A stretch of DNA of 53,499 nt from Curtobacterium sp. A7_M15 (GTDB lineage Bacteria; Actinomycetota; Actinomycetes; Actinomycetales; Microbacteriaceae), in assembly GCF_030705415.1 (NCBI RefSeq), contig NZ_JAUZED010000012.1:1-53499 (forward strand), given 5' to 3'. The position numbers and the translations under genes are program-made. Below are positions 1 through 8,096 of this stretch, piece after piece. Each line of letters opens with the position of its first letter. Position 1 is the first letter of the stretch. The notes beneath the pieces are model-generated. The model worked only from the letters and a program-made list of their open reading frames with translations, was not told where the DNA came from and made no database searches.

Positions 1-85
1 GGGCGCGGGCGCGGGTCGCGGGTTGCGCCCCGGTGCGTCCGCGGGTCGCGGGCGCGGTGCATCGGCGGGCCGCGGGCGCGGTGCG
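1..85. repeat. GC-only low-complexity stretch
   Basis: Almost pure G+C intergenic sequence at the window edge. The 14-mer CGCGGGCGCGGTGC occurs twice (47-60 and 71-84). It resembles the core of the palindrome family found elsewhere in the window, but no clear hairpin arm is present. No gene seen. Confidence 0.5.
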
Positions 86-1969
86 TCAGTGCCGCGACGT
101 CGCCACCGTGGCCACCCGCAGGTCGTCGAACGTGCTCGTGAAACCCGCACCGCCGAGCGAGATCAGGCCGATCCGCGGCTCGGTGCCGAGGTCCGCCGTC
201 CACGTCCCGCCCCGCACGAAGTGCCGACCGTCGACGCTGGTGTACGCGGTGTAGCGGTGCTCACCGGCCACGAACCGGTGCACGATCCGCAGCGTCGTGG
301 CGTCCCCGACCGGCCCGACGACCATGTTCCCGTATGTCGGCGCGCCGGCCGCCTGCCCGGAGACCTGCTTGCCGAACTCCGTCTGCCGGGTGTCGAAGAT
401 CGAGTTGGACGTCAGACGGACGTAGTCGCTGTCGCTCCCGTACACGATGAGGCCGCCCTGCACGTAGTTCACACCGTCGCCGGTCGCCGGGGTGTCGACG
501 GCCACCGTGGTCTCGGCCACCCAGTCGCCCCGCGGAGCCGGTTCGGACAGCACCGATGCCAGCGGCGTCGACGGCGGGTGGATGTCGGCGTCCTGCGTCC
601 GCCACCGGAAGGCGCCGCCCGCGACCGTCCACGTGGACGCGTCGGGCTCGCGGGTCCAGCGGAGTGTCGGCGGGAGCGTCGTCCCGTCGAAGTCGGTCGA
701 CAGCGCTCGGATCGTCCGACCGGGCACGTCGACCGGTGCTGCCGTGGCGCGGTACGTCGGCCGTTGCCCCGGCTGCGCCACCGGTCCCGGTTCGATGTCG
801 TCCGAGGGGCCGGCGCCGCCACGGACGACGGGCCACCCGCGCACCCAGTCCAGCGGGTCGATGAGCACCGGGCGCTTCGTGTAGGTGCCCTGGCCGGCGT
901 AGTACGGGTCGTCGCGGTCGACGGCGTGGTAGACGATCCAGTCCTGCCCGGCGAGGTCGGTGACGACGGTGTTGTGCCCGGTGCCGACCCAGCGGTTCCC
1001 GTTCTGGGCGAGCAGGGGCGTCCCGCCCACCCGGGTGCTCGTGATCCGCACACCGTCCCGGTCGGTGAAGGGTCCGAGCGGGCTGCGCGACCGGGCGACG
1101 AACACGCCGTAGCCGGTCAGGGCGCCGTTGCAGCAGTTCGTGGCGGACCCCATGAAGTACCACCAACCGTCGTGCCGCATCAGGTACGTGCCCTCGTACC
1201 GGTTGTCGATCGCGATCTCTCGCTCGGTCGACGGGATCGACCGCAGCCCGTCGGCGGTCAGCCGACGGACGTTCACCCCGCCGAAGTAGCTGCCGAAGTA
1301 CAGGTAGGTGCTGCCGTGGTCGGTGATGACCTCCGGGTCGAACTCCCACCGCTGCCCACTGCCGTTCGGCGCGGCCTGCGGTGCCACGACGGGACCGCCG
1401 GAGTCCGTCCACGGTCCGGTCGGGCTCGGGCTCGTGGCGACGCCGACGGCCGATCCGCCACCGGTCGGTGCCGTGCCGCTCGGCGTGTCCGAGGCCGCGT
1501 AGTAGAGGTACCAGGTCCCCGGCCGGCCGTGCGTCCCGGCGCGGTACACGACGTCCGGCGCCCAGATGCCGTTCGCGTCACCCACCCAGGCAGGCTTCGT
1601 CGGGAAGGCGTCGTCGACGTAGGTCCAGTGGGTCAGGTCGGTGGACCGGTAGGTCGGGACCCCGTGCTGCACGAGCGACCCGTCGGGGTTCTGCTCCGTC
1701 TCCGTCAGCGCGTCGGTCGTGCAGTAGAGGTACCAGTTCCGGTCGCGGCCCACCCCGCGGGCGACGGTCGGGTCGGCGCAGCTCGCGGCGGTCTGCCCGT
1801 CCGGCAGTGCGAGCGTCATCGGGTTCCGGTGCGTGGGCGCGGTGCTGCCCCGTGCGGACGTCGTCGCCGCGGCCTCGGCGGATCCGCCGCCGACACCGGC
1901 CTGGAGGAACGTGGTCGCGAGCCCCGCGACCGTCGCGATGGCGAGTGCTGCTCGGAGTGATCGGCGCAC
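86..1969 (-). CDS. Secreted GH43-type arabinanase/xylosidase-like glycosidase
   Basis: A 627-residue exported protein that probably trims arabinose- or xylose-containing plant polysaccharides outside the cell. The start is the GTG at 1969, followed by a signal peptide of about 33 residues (Arg-Arg, then a hydrophobic Ala/Leu core ending AEAAA). An open frame continues to 2068 but would run into the divergent gene, so the GTG is preferred. The five-bladed propeller shows the GH43 marks: ASCADPTVARG near residue 66 (base Asp), a DPEV segment around a buried Glu, and GHNTVV followed by WIVYHAVD. The last 200 residues look like a concanavalin-type beta-sandwich (DGVNYVQGGLIVYG, then TFDDLRV). Substrate cannot be told from the sequence. 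It is divergent from the reductase gene, with 89 bases between starts. Confidence 0.82.
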   Translation of the reverse strand: MRRSLRAALAIATVAGLATTFLQAGVGGGSAEAAATTSARGSTAPTHRNPMTLALPDGQTAASCADPTVARGVGRDRNWYLYCTTDALTETEQNPDGSLVQHGVPTYRSTDLTHWTYVDDAFPTKPAWVGDANGIWAPDVVYRAGTHGRPGTWYLYYAASDTPSGTAPTGGGSAVGVATSPSPTGPWTDSGGPVVAPQAAPNGSGQRWEFDPEVITDHGSTYLYFGSYFGGVNVRRLTADGLRSIPSTEREIAIDNRYEGTYLMRHDGWWYFMGSATNCCNGALTGYGVFVARSRSPLGPFTDRDGVRITSTRVGGTPLLAQNGNRWVGTGHNTVVTDLAGQDWIVYHAVDRDDPYYAGQGTYTKRPVLIDPLDWVRGWPVVRGGAGPSDDIEPGPVAQPGQRPTYRATAAPVDVPGRTIRALSTDFDGTTLPPTLRWTREPDASTWTVAGGAFRWRTQDADIHPPSTPLASVLSEPAPRGDWVAETTVAVDTPATGDGVNYVQGGLIVYGSDSDYVRLTSNSIFDTRQTEFGKQVSGQAAGAPTYGNMVVGPVGDATTLRIVHRFVAGEHRYTAYTSVDGRHFVRGGTWTADLGTEPRIGLISLGGAGFTSTFDDLRVATVATSRH

Positions 1970-2058
1970 GGTGGACCTGCTCTCGTCGTCGAGGAGCGTG
2001 CGGACGAGGGCGAGCGTACGCTCGGCGCCACCGGCCCGTCCGACGAAGGAGTCGCGAG

Positions 2059-2661
2059 ATGTCCGCACGGTTCGTCTACTGGATCAACGCCTCGCTCGAC
2101 GGCTTCGTCGAGGCCGAGGCCGGAGAGCACAGCGGCGTCGAGGGACCGGAGTGGCTCCGCATCGACGAGACCGTGCACCGCGAGTTCAACCGCCGCGCTC
2201 GGGCGATGACGCTGTCGGTCGAGGGTCGCATCGTCCACGACATGATGGACCCGTTCTGGCCCGACGCCCGCACCGACGAGTCCCTGCCCGCGTACATGCG
2301 CGAGTACGGCGAGATCTGGACCGAGCAGCCGAAGATCCTGGTCTCCCGCTCGCGGACCGCGGCCGACCACAACACGCGGATCATCGGCCGCGACGAGGAC
2401 GCGATCGACGAGCTCGCCCGCATCCGCGACGAGTCCGAAGGCGACGTCGGTGTCGGCGGCCCGAGCATCGCGACGCAGCTGCTCGACGCCGGACTCCTCG
2501 ACGAGCTGATGGTGTTCACGCACCCCGCCGTCCTCGGCCGGGGCCGTCCGCTGTTCGACCCGCCGGCCTCCGGCGCCCGAGGGCCGCTGCTGCTCGACCT
2601 GGTGGAGCAGCAGCGCTGGGACACCGGCGTGACGCTGCACCGGTACGAGCTCCGGCGCTGA
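2059..2661 (+). CDS. RibD C-terminal-domain (dihydrofolate-reductase-like) protein
   Basis: A 200-residue stand-alone RibD_C/DHFR-fold protein, presumably a small NAD(P)H-dependent reductase; the substrate of this broad family is usually unknown. Visible marks are YWINASLDGFVE at the N-terminus and VGGPSIATQLLDAGLLDEL with PAVLGRGRPLF near the C-terminus, which are the cofactor-loop and end-strand signatures. The start ATG has a good ribosome-binding site (GAAGGAG, 2044-2050). Its stop is followed directly, with no gap, by the stop codon of the convergent lipoprotein gene. Confidence 0.85.
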   Translation: MSARFVYWINASLDGFVEAEAGEHSGVEGPEWLRIDETVHREFNRRARAMTLSVEGRIVHDMMDPFWPDARTDESLPAYMREYGEIWTEQPKILVSRSRTAADHNTRIIGRDEDAIDELARIRDESEGDVGVGGPSIATQLLDAGLLDELMVFTHPAVLGRGRPLFDPPASGARGPLLLDLVEQQRWDTGVTLHRYELRR

Positions 2662-3147
2662 TCAGCCCCGGGACGTCGCCGCCCCGACGATGACCAGCCG
2701 CCACGCACTCGGCCGGTCGCTGTCGAAGCCGTTGAACGCGACCGAGTCGACGTCCGTGCTCGCGAGGTCGGTGAGCCGGATCGGGTGCGGGCTGTCCCGG
2801 CAGTCCACCGGGTCGACGGTGGAGCTGCCCGACCCGCGCCGCGACTCGATCCGGACGATTCCCTGCATCTGCCCGTTGCCGTAGCACGAGAGTTCGAGGT
2901 GGTCGACGGTCTGCGAGGCCGGGAACCGCAGGGTCACGCCGGGTCCGACCTCGGACGGGTCCTGCCGCCCGGGTCCGATGTCCGCGGTCAGCACGCCGAG
3001 GACGTCCGGCTCGGTCTCGGTCGCCGCTTCCTGGGCGCTCCGCCAGTCGGCGAGCGCCCCCTCGTCGACCGTCGGCGTCGTCGTGCAGCCGGCCAGCAGC
3101 AGCAGGGCGGCGAGCGCCGGGACGACGAGGTGGGTGTGGCGGGTCAC
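2662..3147 (-). CDS. Small lipoprotein of unknown function
   Basis: A 161-residue predicted lipoprotein. The N-terminus has a hydrophobic stretch ending in the lipobox LLAGC with Cys21 as the lipidation site, so it should be anchored outside the membrane. The mature part has two cysteines (in LELSCYGN and DPVDCRDS) that could form a disulfide, and no recognised domain. Start is GTG, placed exactly six bases after a TAGGCT -10 box, so the mRNA is probably leaderless. It converges on the reductase gene with adjacent stop codons. Function unknown. Confidence 0.75.
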   Translation of the reverse strand: MTRHTHLVVPALAALLLLAGCTTTPTVDEGALADWRSAQEAATETEPDVLGVLTADIGPGRQDPSEVGPGVTLRFPASQTVDHLELSCYGNGQMQGIVRIESRRGSGSSTVDPVDCRDSPHPIRLTDLASTDVDSVAFNGFDSDRPSAWRLVIVGAATSRG

Positions 3148-3153
3148 GGTACG

Positions 3154-3159
3154 AGCCTA
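3154..3159 (-). promoter_or_regulatory. -10 box of lipoprotein gene (leaderless)
   Basis: TAGGCT on the minus strand, six bases before the GTG at 3147. The spacing places the transcription start at or next to the start codon. Confidence 0.55.
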
Positions 3160-3160
3160 C

Positions 3161-3204
3161 GGACGGGAGGCGCGGTGCCGGCTGGCGGCGCCCACCTCCC
3201 GTCC
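3161..3204. repeat. Palindrome family A copy
   Basis: Inverted repeat with outer arms GGACGGGAGG (3161-3170) and CCTCCCGTCC (3195-3204) and imperfect inner pairing around the core GGAGGCGCGGTGC. One of five copies in the window. It lies between the ABC permease stop and the lipoprotein promoter, so it could act as a bidirectional terminator, although there is no T-tract. Confidence 0.7.
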
Positions 3205-3218
3205 GGTGGATGGTGGCG

Positions 3219-4055
3219 TCAGACGTCGCGTCGGCGCGCCACCGAGAGGGCGAGCGCGCCGACCACGACCACCTCGGCAGCGAGGACGCCGAAGCCACCC
3301 CAGCCGTTCAGGACGATGCCGTCCTGTGGTGCGCCGCCGGCGTCGCCGGCCGAGTAGGTGTACAGCTGCGCCCCGGCCTGGTCGGGCAGGAACTTCGTCA
3401 CGTCGAGGAGCCACTGCGCCTGGAGCACGTTCGCGATGAGCGAGAGCACGATCGGGAGGACGAGCAGGAGCCCGAGGGTGATGGCGATCCCACCGGCGCT
3501 CGACCGGACGAGGAGTCCGATGCCGTAGGCGAGCAGGGCGAGGAGCGTGACGTACACCGAGGCGCCGAGGAGTGGCAGGAAGACCGCCGGGTCGGCGAGG
3601 TCGGCGTTCACGCCCTTGCCCGCCTGCAGGGCCGCCGAGGCGAACACCCCGATCCAGATCGACACCGCGCTGACGACGAAGGTGGTGACCGCGAGGACGG
3701 AGGCCTTCGCGAGGATCACGCCCGTCCGACGGGGGTCGGCGGTGAACGTCGAGCGGACCTGGCCGGTGCCGTACTCCCCCGTGATGATGAGCACGCCGAG
3801 CACCGCGACGACGAGGGCCGTCAGGGACACGCTCGCGGTGTTGATCGTGACGAGGGTGCCGTTCGCCGAGTCCTGGCCCACCGGCGTCCCGACGTCGAGG
3901 GCGTTGCCGATGAGGACGGCCATCGCGATCGTGACCACGACGAGGATCGCGAGGCACCAGATCGTGGAGCGGATGCTGCGGAGCTTGATCCACTCGCTGC
4001 GGACGAGCCGGCCGAAGCCGAGCCCGACCGTGGGCGGCAGGGTCGTGGCGGTCAT
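3219..4055 (-). CDS. ABC-2 type transporter permease
   Basis: A 278-residue integral membrane protein with about six hydrophobic segments, the membrane half of a two-gene exporter. The N-terminal amphipathic stretch (RLVRSEWIKLRSIRS) followed by the first membrane segment, and the motif GEYGTGQVRSTF in the second loop, are typical of the BcrB/NatB-like ABC-2 permeases that accompany BcrA-type ATPases. The ATG overlaps the stop of the ATPase gene (ATGA), so the two are translated together. The substrate is unknown; peptide antibiotics or other hydrophobic drugs are usual for the family. Confidence 0.85.
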   Translation of the reverse strand: MTATTLPPTVGLGFGRLVRSEWIKLRSIRSTIWCLAILVVVTIAMAVLIGNALDVGTPVGQDSANGTLVTINTASVSLTALVVAVLGVLIITGEYGTGQVRSTFTADPRRTGVILAKASVLAVTTFVVSAVSIWIGVFASAALQAGKGVNADLADPAVFLPLLGASVYVTLLALLAYGIGLLVRSSAGGIAITLGLLLVLPIVLSLIANVLQAQWLLDVTKFLPDQAGAQLYTYSAGDAGGAPQDGIVLNGWGGFGVLAAEVVVVGALALSVARRRDV

Positions 4056-4978
4056 CGGGTGCCCTCCGATCGGTACTCGACGTCGTCGCGGGTGAGCGCC
4101 ATGTAGGCCTCCTCGAGGCTGGCTCCCACCGGGGTGAGCTCGTGCAGCGGGACGCCGACCTGTGCGGCGATGTTCCCGACCGTGGTGGCGTCCGGGCCGA
4201 CGACCATGAAGGTGCCGTCCTCGCGCGGGGTGACCGAGGCGTTCGGTCCGATCGCCTGGAACAGCTGGTCGGGGGCCGGGGTCCGGACGACCACGCGGCT
4301 GCCGCCGTTCGCACCGCCCGCGGCGACGAACTCCTGGATGGGTGCGTCGGCGAGCACGCGACCGCGGCCGAGGACGACGACGCGGTCGGCGGTCTGGGCC
4401 ATCTCGCTCATCAGGTGGCTGGAGAGGAACACGGTGCGGCCGTCGGCGGCCATGCGTCGGGCGAGCTGGCGGACCCAGAGCACGCCGTCGGGGTCGAGGC
4501 CGTTGACCGGCTCGTCGAGGATGAGGGTCTTGGGGTCGCCGAGCAGTGCCGCGGCGATGCCGAGTCGCTGCCCCATGCCGAGCGAGAACCCGCCGACGCG
4601 CTTCTTGGCGACGGAGTCCAGGCCGGTCATGTCGATGACCTCGTGCACGCGGGACTTCGGGATCCCGTGGGTCGCCGCGAGCGAGAGCAGGTGGTTGTAG
4701 GCGCTCCGCCCCTGGTGGACGGCCTTGGCCTCGAGCAGCGCCCCGACCTGCCGGAGCGGGTCGCGGAAGGTCGTGTACGGCTGCCCGTTCACGGTCGCCC
4801 GCCCCGCCGTGGGGCGGTCGAGCCCCATGATCATGCGCATCGTGGTGGACTTCCCGGCGCCGTTCGGCCCGAGGAAGCCGGTCACGCTGCCCGGCCGCAC
4901 GACGAACGAGACGTCGTCGACGGCGGTCTTCGGACCGTACTGTTTGGTGAGGTGCTCGACTTCGATCACGGCGGCCAC
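4052..4978 (-). CDS. ABC transporter ATP-binding protein (BcrA-like)
   Basis: A 308-residue ATPase that powers the adjacent ABC-2 permease. Walker A is GPNGAGKST at about residues 37-45, the signature is LGMGQ (the usual BcrA-type variant of LSGGQ), and Walker B is LILDEP. The C-terminal 80 residues form the extra domain of drug and antibiotic exporters (ends with SLEEAYMALTRDD). Start is given as GTG 4978; a second GTG nine bases downstream (VIEVEHL) is also possible. It is divergent from the ArsR-type regulator, which may control it. Confidence 0.88.
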   Translation of the reverse strand: MAAVIEVEHLTKQYGPKTAVDDVSFVVRPGSVTGFLGPNGAGKSTTMRMIMGLDRPTAGRATVNGQPYTTFRDPLRQVGALLEAKAVHQGRSAYNHLLSLAATHGIPKSRVHEVIDMTGLDSVAKKRVGGFSLGMGQRLGIAAALLGDPKTLILDEPVNGLDPDGVLWVRQLARRMAADGRTVFLSSHLMSEMAQTADRVVVLGRGRVLADAPIQEFVAAGGANGGSRVVVRTPAPDQLFQAIGPNASVTPREDGTFMVVGPDATTVGNIAAQVGVPLHELTPVGASLEEAYMALTRDDVEYRSEGTR

Positions 4979-5089
4979 GCTACGGGGACCTGGGAGTCGG
5001 CCGCGTCCACCCTGAGGGGGAGATGGGGTGGACCGCTCGGGGGACCTCCCGCGACACGGCGTCCCGACGACCGACCCCCAAAGAGGCGT

Positions 5090-5118
5090 TTGACGGTCGT
5101 GCCCGAGCCGACCACGAT
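5090..5118 (+). promoter_or_regulatory. Promoter of the ArsR-type regulator
   Basis: TTGACG (5090-5095), a 17-base spacer and CACGAT (5113-5118). The GTG at 5126 lies seven bases further on. The -10 box covers the ATG at 5117, which argues against that ATG as the start codon. Confidence 0.6.
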
Positions 5119-5125
5119 GGCGTGC

Positions 5126-5659
5126 GTGTCGACCATCGAGAACCTCCGCGCCACCGCGCACCCCGTCCGGCTGCGCCTGCTGTCGCTCGTCACGGGCGCC
5201 GCGATGAGCGCCGCCGAGGCCGGACGGGAGCTCGGCGTGTCCCAGGCCGCCGCGAGCTACCACCTCCGGGTGCTGGAACGCGCCGGGCTCGTGCGGGTCG
5301 TCGAGACCGTGCGGCTGCGGGGCGGCGACGCGAAGCGGTACCGGCACGAGTCGTCCGGGCGGCGGTTCCGGTTGGACGCCGCCGACGGTCCCGCTCCGGA
5401 GCCGGTCCCCGCCGAGGACCAGCGCGTGTACGTCGAGGCCCTGGTCCAGGAGCTCCTCCGCCGCACCGACGACCGCACCACCGGTCCGTCGACGTCCACG
5501 GACGCCGAGCTCTGGGTCGCGCCGGAGACCTGGCGCCGCGTGGTGCAGCACGTCGGGGACGCCGCGGCGCTCCTGCACGCCGCGGCCCGACCACCACGGA
5601 CCGCCGGGACGGTGCCGGTCTCGATGACGGTCTCGATGTTCCCGATGCGGCGGCCGTGA
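5126..5659 (+). CDS. ArsR-family (winged helix) transcriptional regulator
   Basis: A 177-residue DNA-binding regulator. The helix-turn-helix is in the first 70 residues: AHPVRLRLLSLV, then ELGVSQAAASYHLRVLERAGLV as the recognition helix, and a wing. No metal-binding cysteine pair is visible, so it is the drug- or fold-sensing type rather than a metal sensor. The C-terminal 90 residues are less conserved. Start GTG 5126 is chosen because a well-formed promoter ends over the ATG at 5117; with that ATG the protein would be three residues longer. The stop overlaps the MFS gene start (GTGA), so it probably regulates that exporter and perhaps the divergent ABC genes. Confidence 0.82.
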   Translation: MSTIENLRATAHPVRLRLLSLVTGAAMSAAEAGRELGVSQAAASYHLRVLERAGLVRVVETVRLRGGDAKRYRHESSGRRFRLDAADGPAPEPVPAEDQRVYVEALVQELLRRTDDRTTGPSTSTDAELWVAPETWRRVVQHVGDAAALLHAAARPPRTAGTVPVSMTVSMFPMRRP

Positions 5660-6879
5660 GGACGCCCGTGATCACCGGTCCGCTCCGCCACGCCCCGTTC
5701 CGGTGGCTCGTCACCGCGCGCACGGTCAGCATCGTCGGGAACGCGGTCGCCCCCATCGCCCTGGCCTTCGCGGTCCTCGACCTGACCGGCTCCCCCGTCG
5801 ACCTCGGCCTCGTGGTCGCCGCCCGCTCGGTGGCGAACGTCGCCGTGCTGCTCTTCGGCGGTGTGCTGGCGGACCGGGTGCCCCGTGACCTCCTGCTCGT
5901 CGTCACGGCACTGGCGGCAGCGGCCACCCAGGCGACCATCGCCGCGCTCGTCCTGACCGGCACCGCCACCGTCGCGCTGCTCGTGGTGCTGAGCATCCTG
6001 AACGGCGCGGTCGCGGCGGTGAGCCTGCCGACGACCGCCGCCATGGTGCCCGAGACCGTCCCGGCGACCGAACTCCGTCCCGCGAACGCGGTGATCCGCC
6101 TCGCCCTGAACGGCGGCACCGTCGTCGGGGCGTCGGCGGGCGCAGCGGTGGTCGCCGTCGTCGGTGCCGGGTGGGGGCTGGCGATCGACGCAGCGGGGTT
6201 CGCGCTCGCCGCACTCCTCTTCGCCCGGATCCGGCTCCCGAGACCCGTCCGGGACACAGACGCGGCGCCGACCTCGGTGCTCGCCGACCTCCGGGACGGC
6301 TGGGCGGAGTTCACCCGTCGCCGGTGGGTGTGGACCGTGGTGGCGCAGTTCACGGTGCTCAACGCCGCGTTCGTGGGAGCGACGACCGTGCTCGGCCCCG
6401 TCGTCGCCGACGAGTCGTTCGGTCGGGCCGCCTGGGGGCTCGTGGTGTCCGCCCAGACGGTCGGACTCGCGGTCGGGGCCGTCGTGGCGCTGCGGTGGCG
6501 ACCCCGGCGAGCGCTGGGCATCGGCGTCGCGACGATGGCCGTGACGGCGCTGCCGGCAGCGGCACTCGGACTCGTGCCGACCCTCCCCGTGCTCCTCGTC
6601 GCGTTCCTGCTCGGCGGCATCGCCCTCGAATTGTTCTCCATCGCGTGGGACCACGCGCTGCAGACGAACGTGCCGCGGGAGCTGCTCTCGCGGGTGTACT
6701 CGTACGACATGGTCGGGTCGTTCGTCGCGGTGCCGCTCGGTGAGGCGCTCGTCGGGCCGCTCGCCGGAGCCGTCGGCACCCCGGCGACCCTCGTCGGGTG
6801 CGCGGTGGTGATCGTGCTGGCCACCGCGGTCGCGGCGTCGACCCGGAGCGTCCGAGGAGTCGAGGTCGCCACCGCCTGA
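5656..6879 (+). CDS. MFS exporter
   Basis: A 407-residue major-facilitator transporter with ten to twelve hydrophobic segments. The motif A-like loop GGVLADRVPRDLLL after the second segment and the repeated half-structure (a cytoplasmic loop around residues 195-215) fit drug exporters of the enterobactin-exporter/macrolide-efflux type. It uses GTG and overlaps the regulator stop by four bases, so it is translationally coupled. The arrangement regulator-exporter next to a separate ABC exporter and a rifampin-modifying enzyme suggests an antibiotic-resistance neighbourhood. Substrate unknown. Confidence 0.85.
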   Translation: MRTPVITGPLRHAPFRWLVTARTVSIVGNAVAPIALAFAVLDLTGSPVDLGLVVAARSVANVAVLLFGGVLADRVPRDLLLVVTALAAAATQATIAALVLTGTATVALLVVLSILNGAVAAVSLPTTAAMVPETVPATELRPANAVIRLALNGGTVVGASAGAAVVAVVGAGWGLAIDAAGFALAALLFARIRLPRPVRDTDAAPTSVLADLRDGWAEFTRRRWVWTVVAQFTVLNAAFVGATTVLGPVVADESFGRAAWGLVVSAQTVGLAVGAVVALRWRPRRALGIGVATMAVTALPAAALGLVPTLPVLLVAFLLGGIALELFSIAWDHALQTNVPRELLSRVYSYDMVGSFVAVPLGEALVGPLAGAVGTPATLVGCAVVIVLATAVAASTRSVRGVEVATA

Positions 6880-6894
6880 CGCGGCGCCGAGCGC

Positions 6895-6900
6895 TACCCT
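6895..6900 (+). promoter_or_regulatory. -10 box of arr (leaderless)
   Basis: TACCCT, six bases before the GTG at 6907. Confidence 0.6.
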
Positions 6901-6906
6901 GACGCC

Positions 6907-7317
6907 GTGAGCGATGCGCTGGACGACGGGCCGTTCTTCCACGGCACCAAGGCGGACCTGCGGGTGGGCGACCTGCTGACCTCCGGGTTCCGGTCGAACT
7001 ACCGGCCCGAGGTCGTGATGAACCACGTCTACTTCACCGCACTCCGCGACGGAGCGGGGCTCGCGGCCGAACTCGCGGCGGGCGACGGACTCCCCCGCGT
7101 GTACGAGGTCGAGCCGACGGGTTCGTTCGAGGCCGACCCGAACGTGACCGACAAGAAGTTCCCCGGCAACCCGACGCGCTCGTACCGCAGCGCGGCGCCC
7201 CTCCGGATCACCGGTGAGGTCACGGACTGGCCGAGGCTGACGCCCGAGGCGCTGCAGGCGTGGCGGGACCGTCTGGCCGTCCTGCGGTCGGACGAGCGCG
7301 GCGAGATCATCAACTGA
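6907..7317 (+). CDS. arr: Rifampin ADP-ribosyltransferase
   Basis: A 136-residue enzyme that moves ADP-ribose from NAD to a hydroxyl of rifampin and inactivates it. It matches the Arr family over its whole length: FFHGTKADLRVGDLL at the N-terminus with the NAD-binding His12, then VYFTALRDGAGLAAELA, YEVEPTGSFEADPN and TDKKFPGNPTRSYR, whose Asp is the catalytic residue in Arr from mycobacteria. Length equals the usual 135-145. GTG start with a -10 box six bases upstream, so it is expressed on its own. It follows two efflux systems. Confidence 0.93.
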   Translation: MSDALDDGPFFHGTKADLRVGDLLTSGFRSNYRPEVVMNHVYFTALRDGAGLAAELAAGDGLPRVYEVEPTGSFEADPNVTDKKFPGNPTRSYRSAAPLRITGEVTDWPRLTPEALQAWRDRLAVLRSDERGEIIN

Positions 7318-7340
7318 CCGGGCTCCGGGGATCCCATCAC

Positions 7341-7346
7341 TAGCGT
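7341..7346 (+). promoter_or_regulatory. Putative -10 box
   Basis: TAGCGT, followed by a leader of about 35 bases that contains GGAGGG before the ATG at 7388. Confidence 0.4.
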
Positions 7347-7387
7347 GGCGGCACTGCGTTCGTCGTCGAGTGGAGGGTGGGTGCCCG

Positions 7388-8080
7388 ATGGGTGTGTCCC
7401 CGCGCGCACGTCCGGCCGAGTGGTCGTGGCTCCGGCGGAACGGGCTGTTCGTCGCGAACGCCACGGTCTTCCTGTGCTGCTTCGTCGGCATGGTGTTGGC
7501 CGGGTGGCGCGTCGCCGACCACGACGCGGTCCTGCACGGGCAGGCCGCCGAGTCGCTGTGGGGGTTCCTGAGCAGCGGCGACTTCGCCGAGGCCACCTTC
7601 GAGAACTGGGAGAGCGAGTTCCTGCAGATGGGGTCGTACGTCGTGCTGACGGTCTTCCTCTTCCAGAAGGGCTCGAGCGAGTCGAAGCCGCTCGACGAGG
7701 ACGCCCCGCAGGACGTCGATCCGCGCGACCGAGCGAGGGAGTCGCACGTGCCGGGGCCCGTCCGTCGCGGGGGCGTCGCGCTCGTCCTGTACGAGAACTC
7801 GTTGCTCCTGCTCTTCGCGGTCCTCTTCGCAGGCAGTGTCGTCGGGCACGTCATCGGCGGCGCAGCCGCGTACAACCAAGAGCAGCTCGAGCACGGGGGA
7901 ACCGTCGTGACCGCGTGGCAGTACCTCGGCACGAGCCAGTTCTGGTTCGAGTCGATGCAGAACTGGCAGTCGGAGTTCCTCGTCATCACCGTGATGGTCG
8001 TCGCGACGGTGTGGCTCCGGCAGCGCGGGTCGAGTCAGTCGAAGCCGGTCGCGGCGCCGCACACCGAGACCGGCGGCTGA
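7388..8080 (+). CDS. DUF6766-type membrane protein with two repeated halves
   Basis: A 230-residue membrane protein that is an internal duplication. Each half has hydrophobic segments, then a loop ending in NWxSEFL, another hydrophobic segment and a short basic end (FLFQKGSSESKP in the first half, WLRQRGSSQSKP in the second). This matches what I recall of the DUF6766 family, whose function is unknown. The ATG at 7388 is preferred over an upstream in-frame GTG at 7370 because GGAGGG (7372-7377) would lie inside the gene otherwise. Convergent with the AraC-type gene, 16 bases apart. Confidence 0.75.
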   Translation: MGVSPRARPAEWSWLRRNGLFVANATVFLCCFVGMVLAGWRVADHDAVLHGQAAESLWGFLSSGDFAEATFENWESEFLQMGSYVVLTVFLFQKGSSESKPLDEDAPQDVDPRDRARESHVPGPVRRGGVALVLYENSLLLLFAVLFAGSVVGHVIGGAAAYNQEQLEHGGTVVTAWQYLGTSQFWFESMQNWQSEFLVITVMVVATVWLRQRGSSQSKPVAAPHTETGG

Positions 8081-8096
8081 GCGCGAGCCGCGGTCG

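Noticed and set aside
23-1960. Long open frame antisense to the GH43 gene
   Set aside because: Low-complexity Arg/Pro/Gly-rich translation without any domain; a by-product of high GC third positions.
5117-5125. ATG 5117 as start of the ArsR-type regulator
   Set aside because: It overlaps the -10 box of a good promoter; GTG 5126 is better placed.
5257-7989. 2.7 kb open frame antisense to regulator, MFS, arr and membrane genes
   Set aside because: Crosses several well-supported genes and its translation is compositionally skewed.
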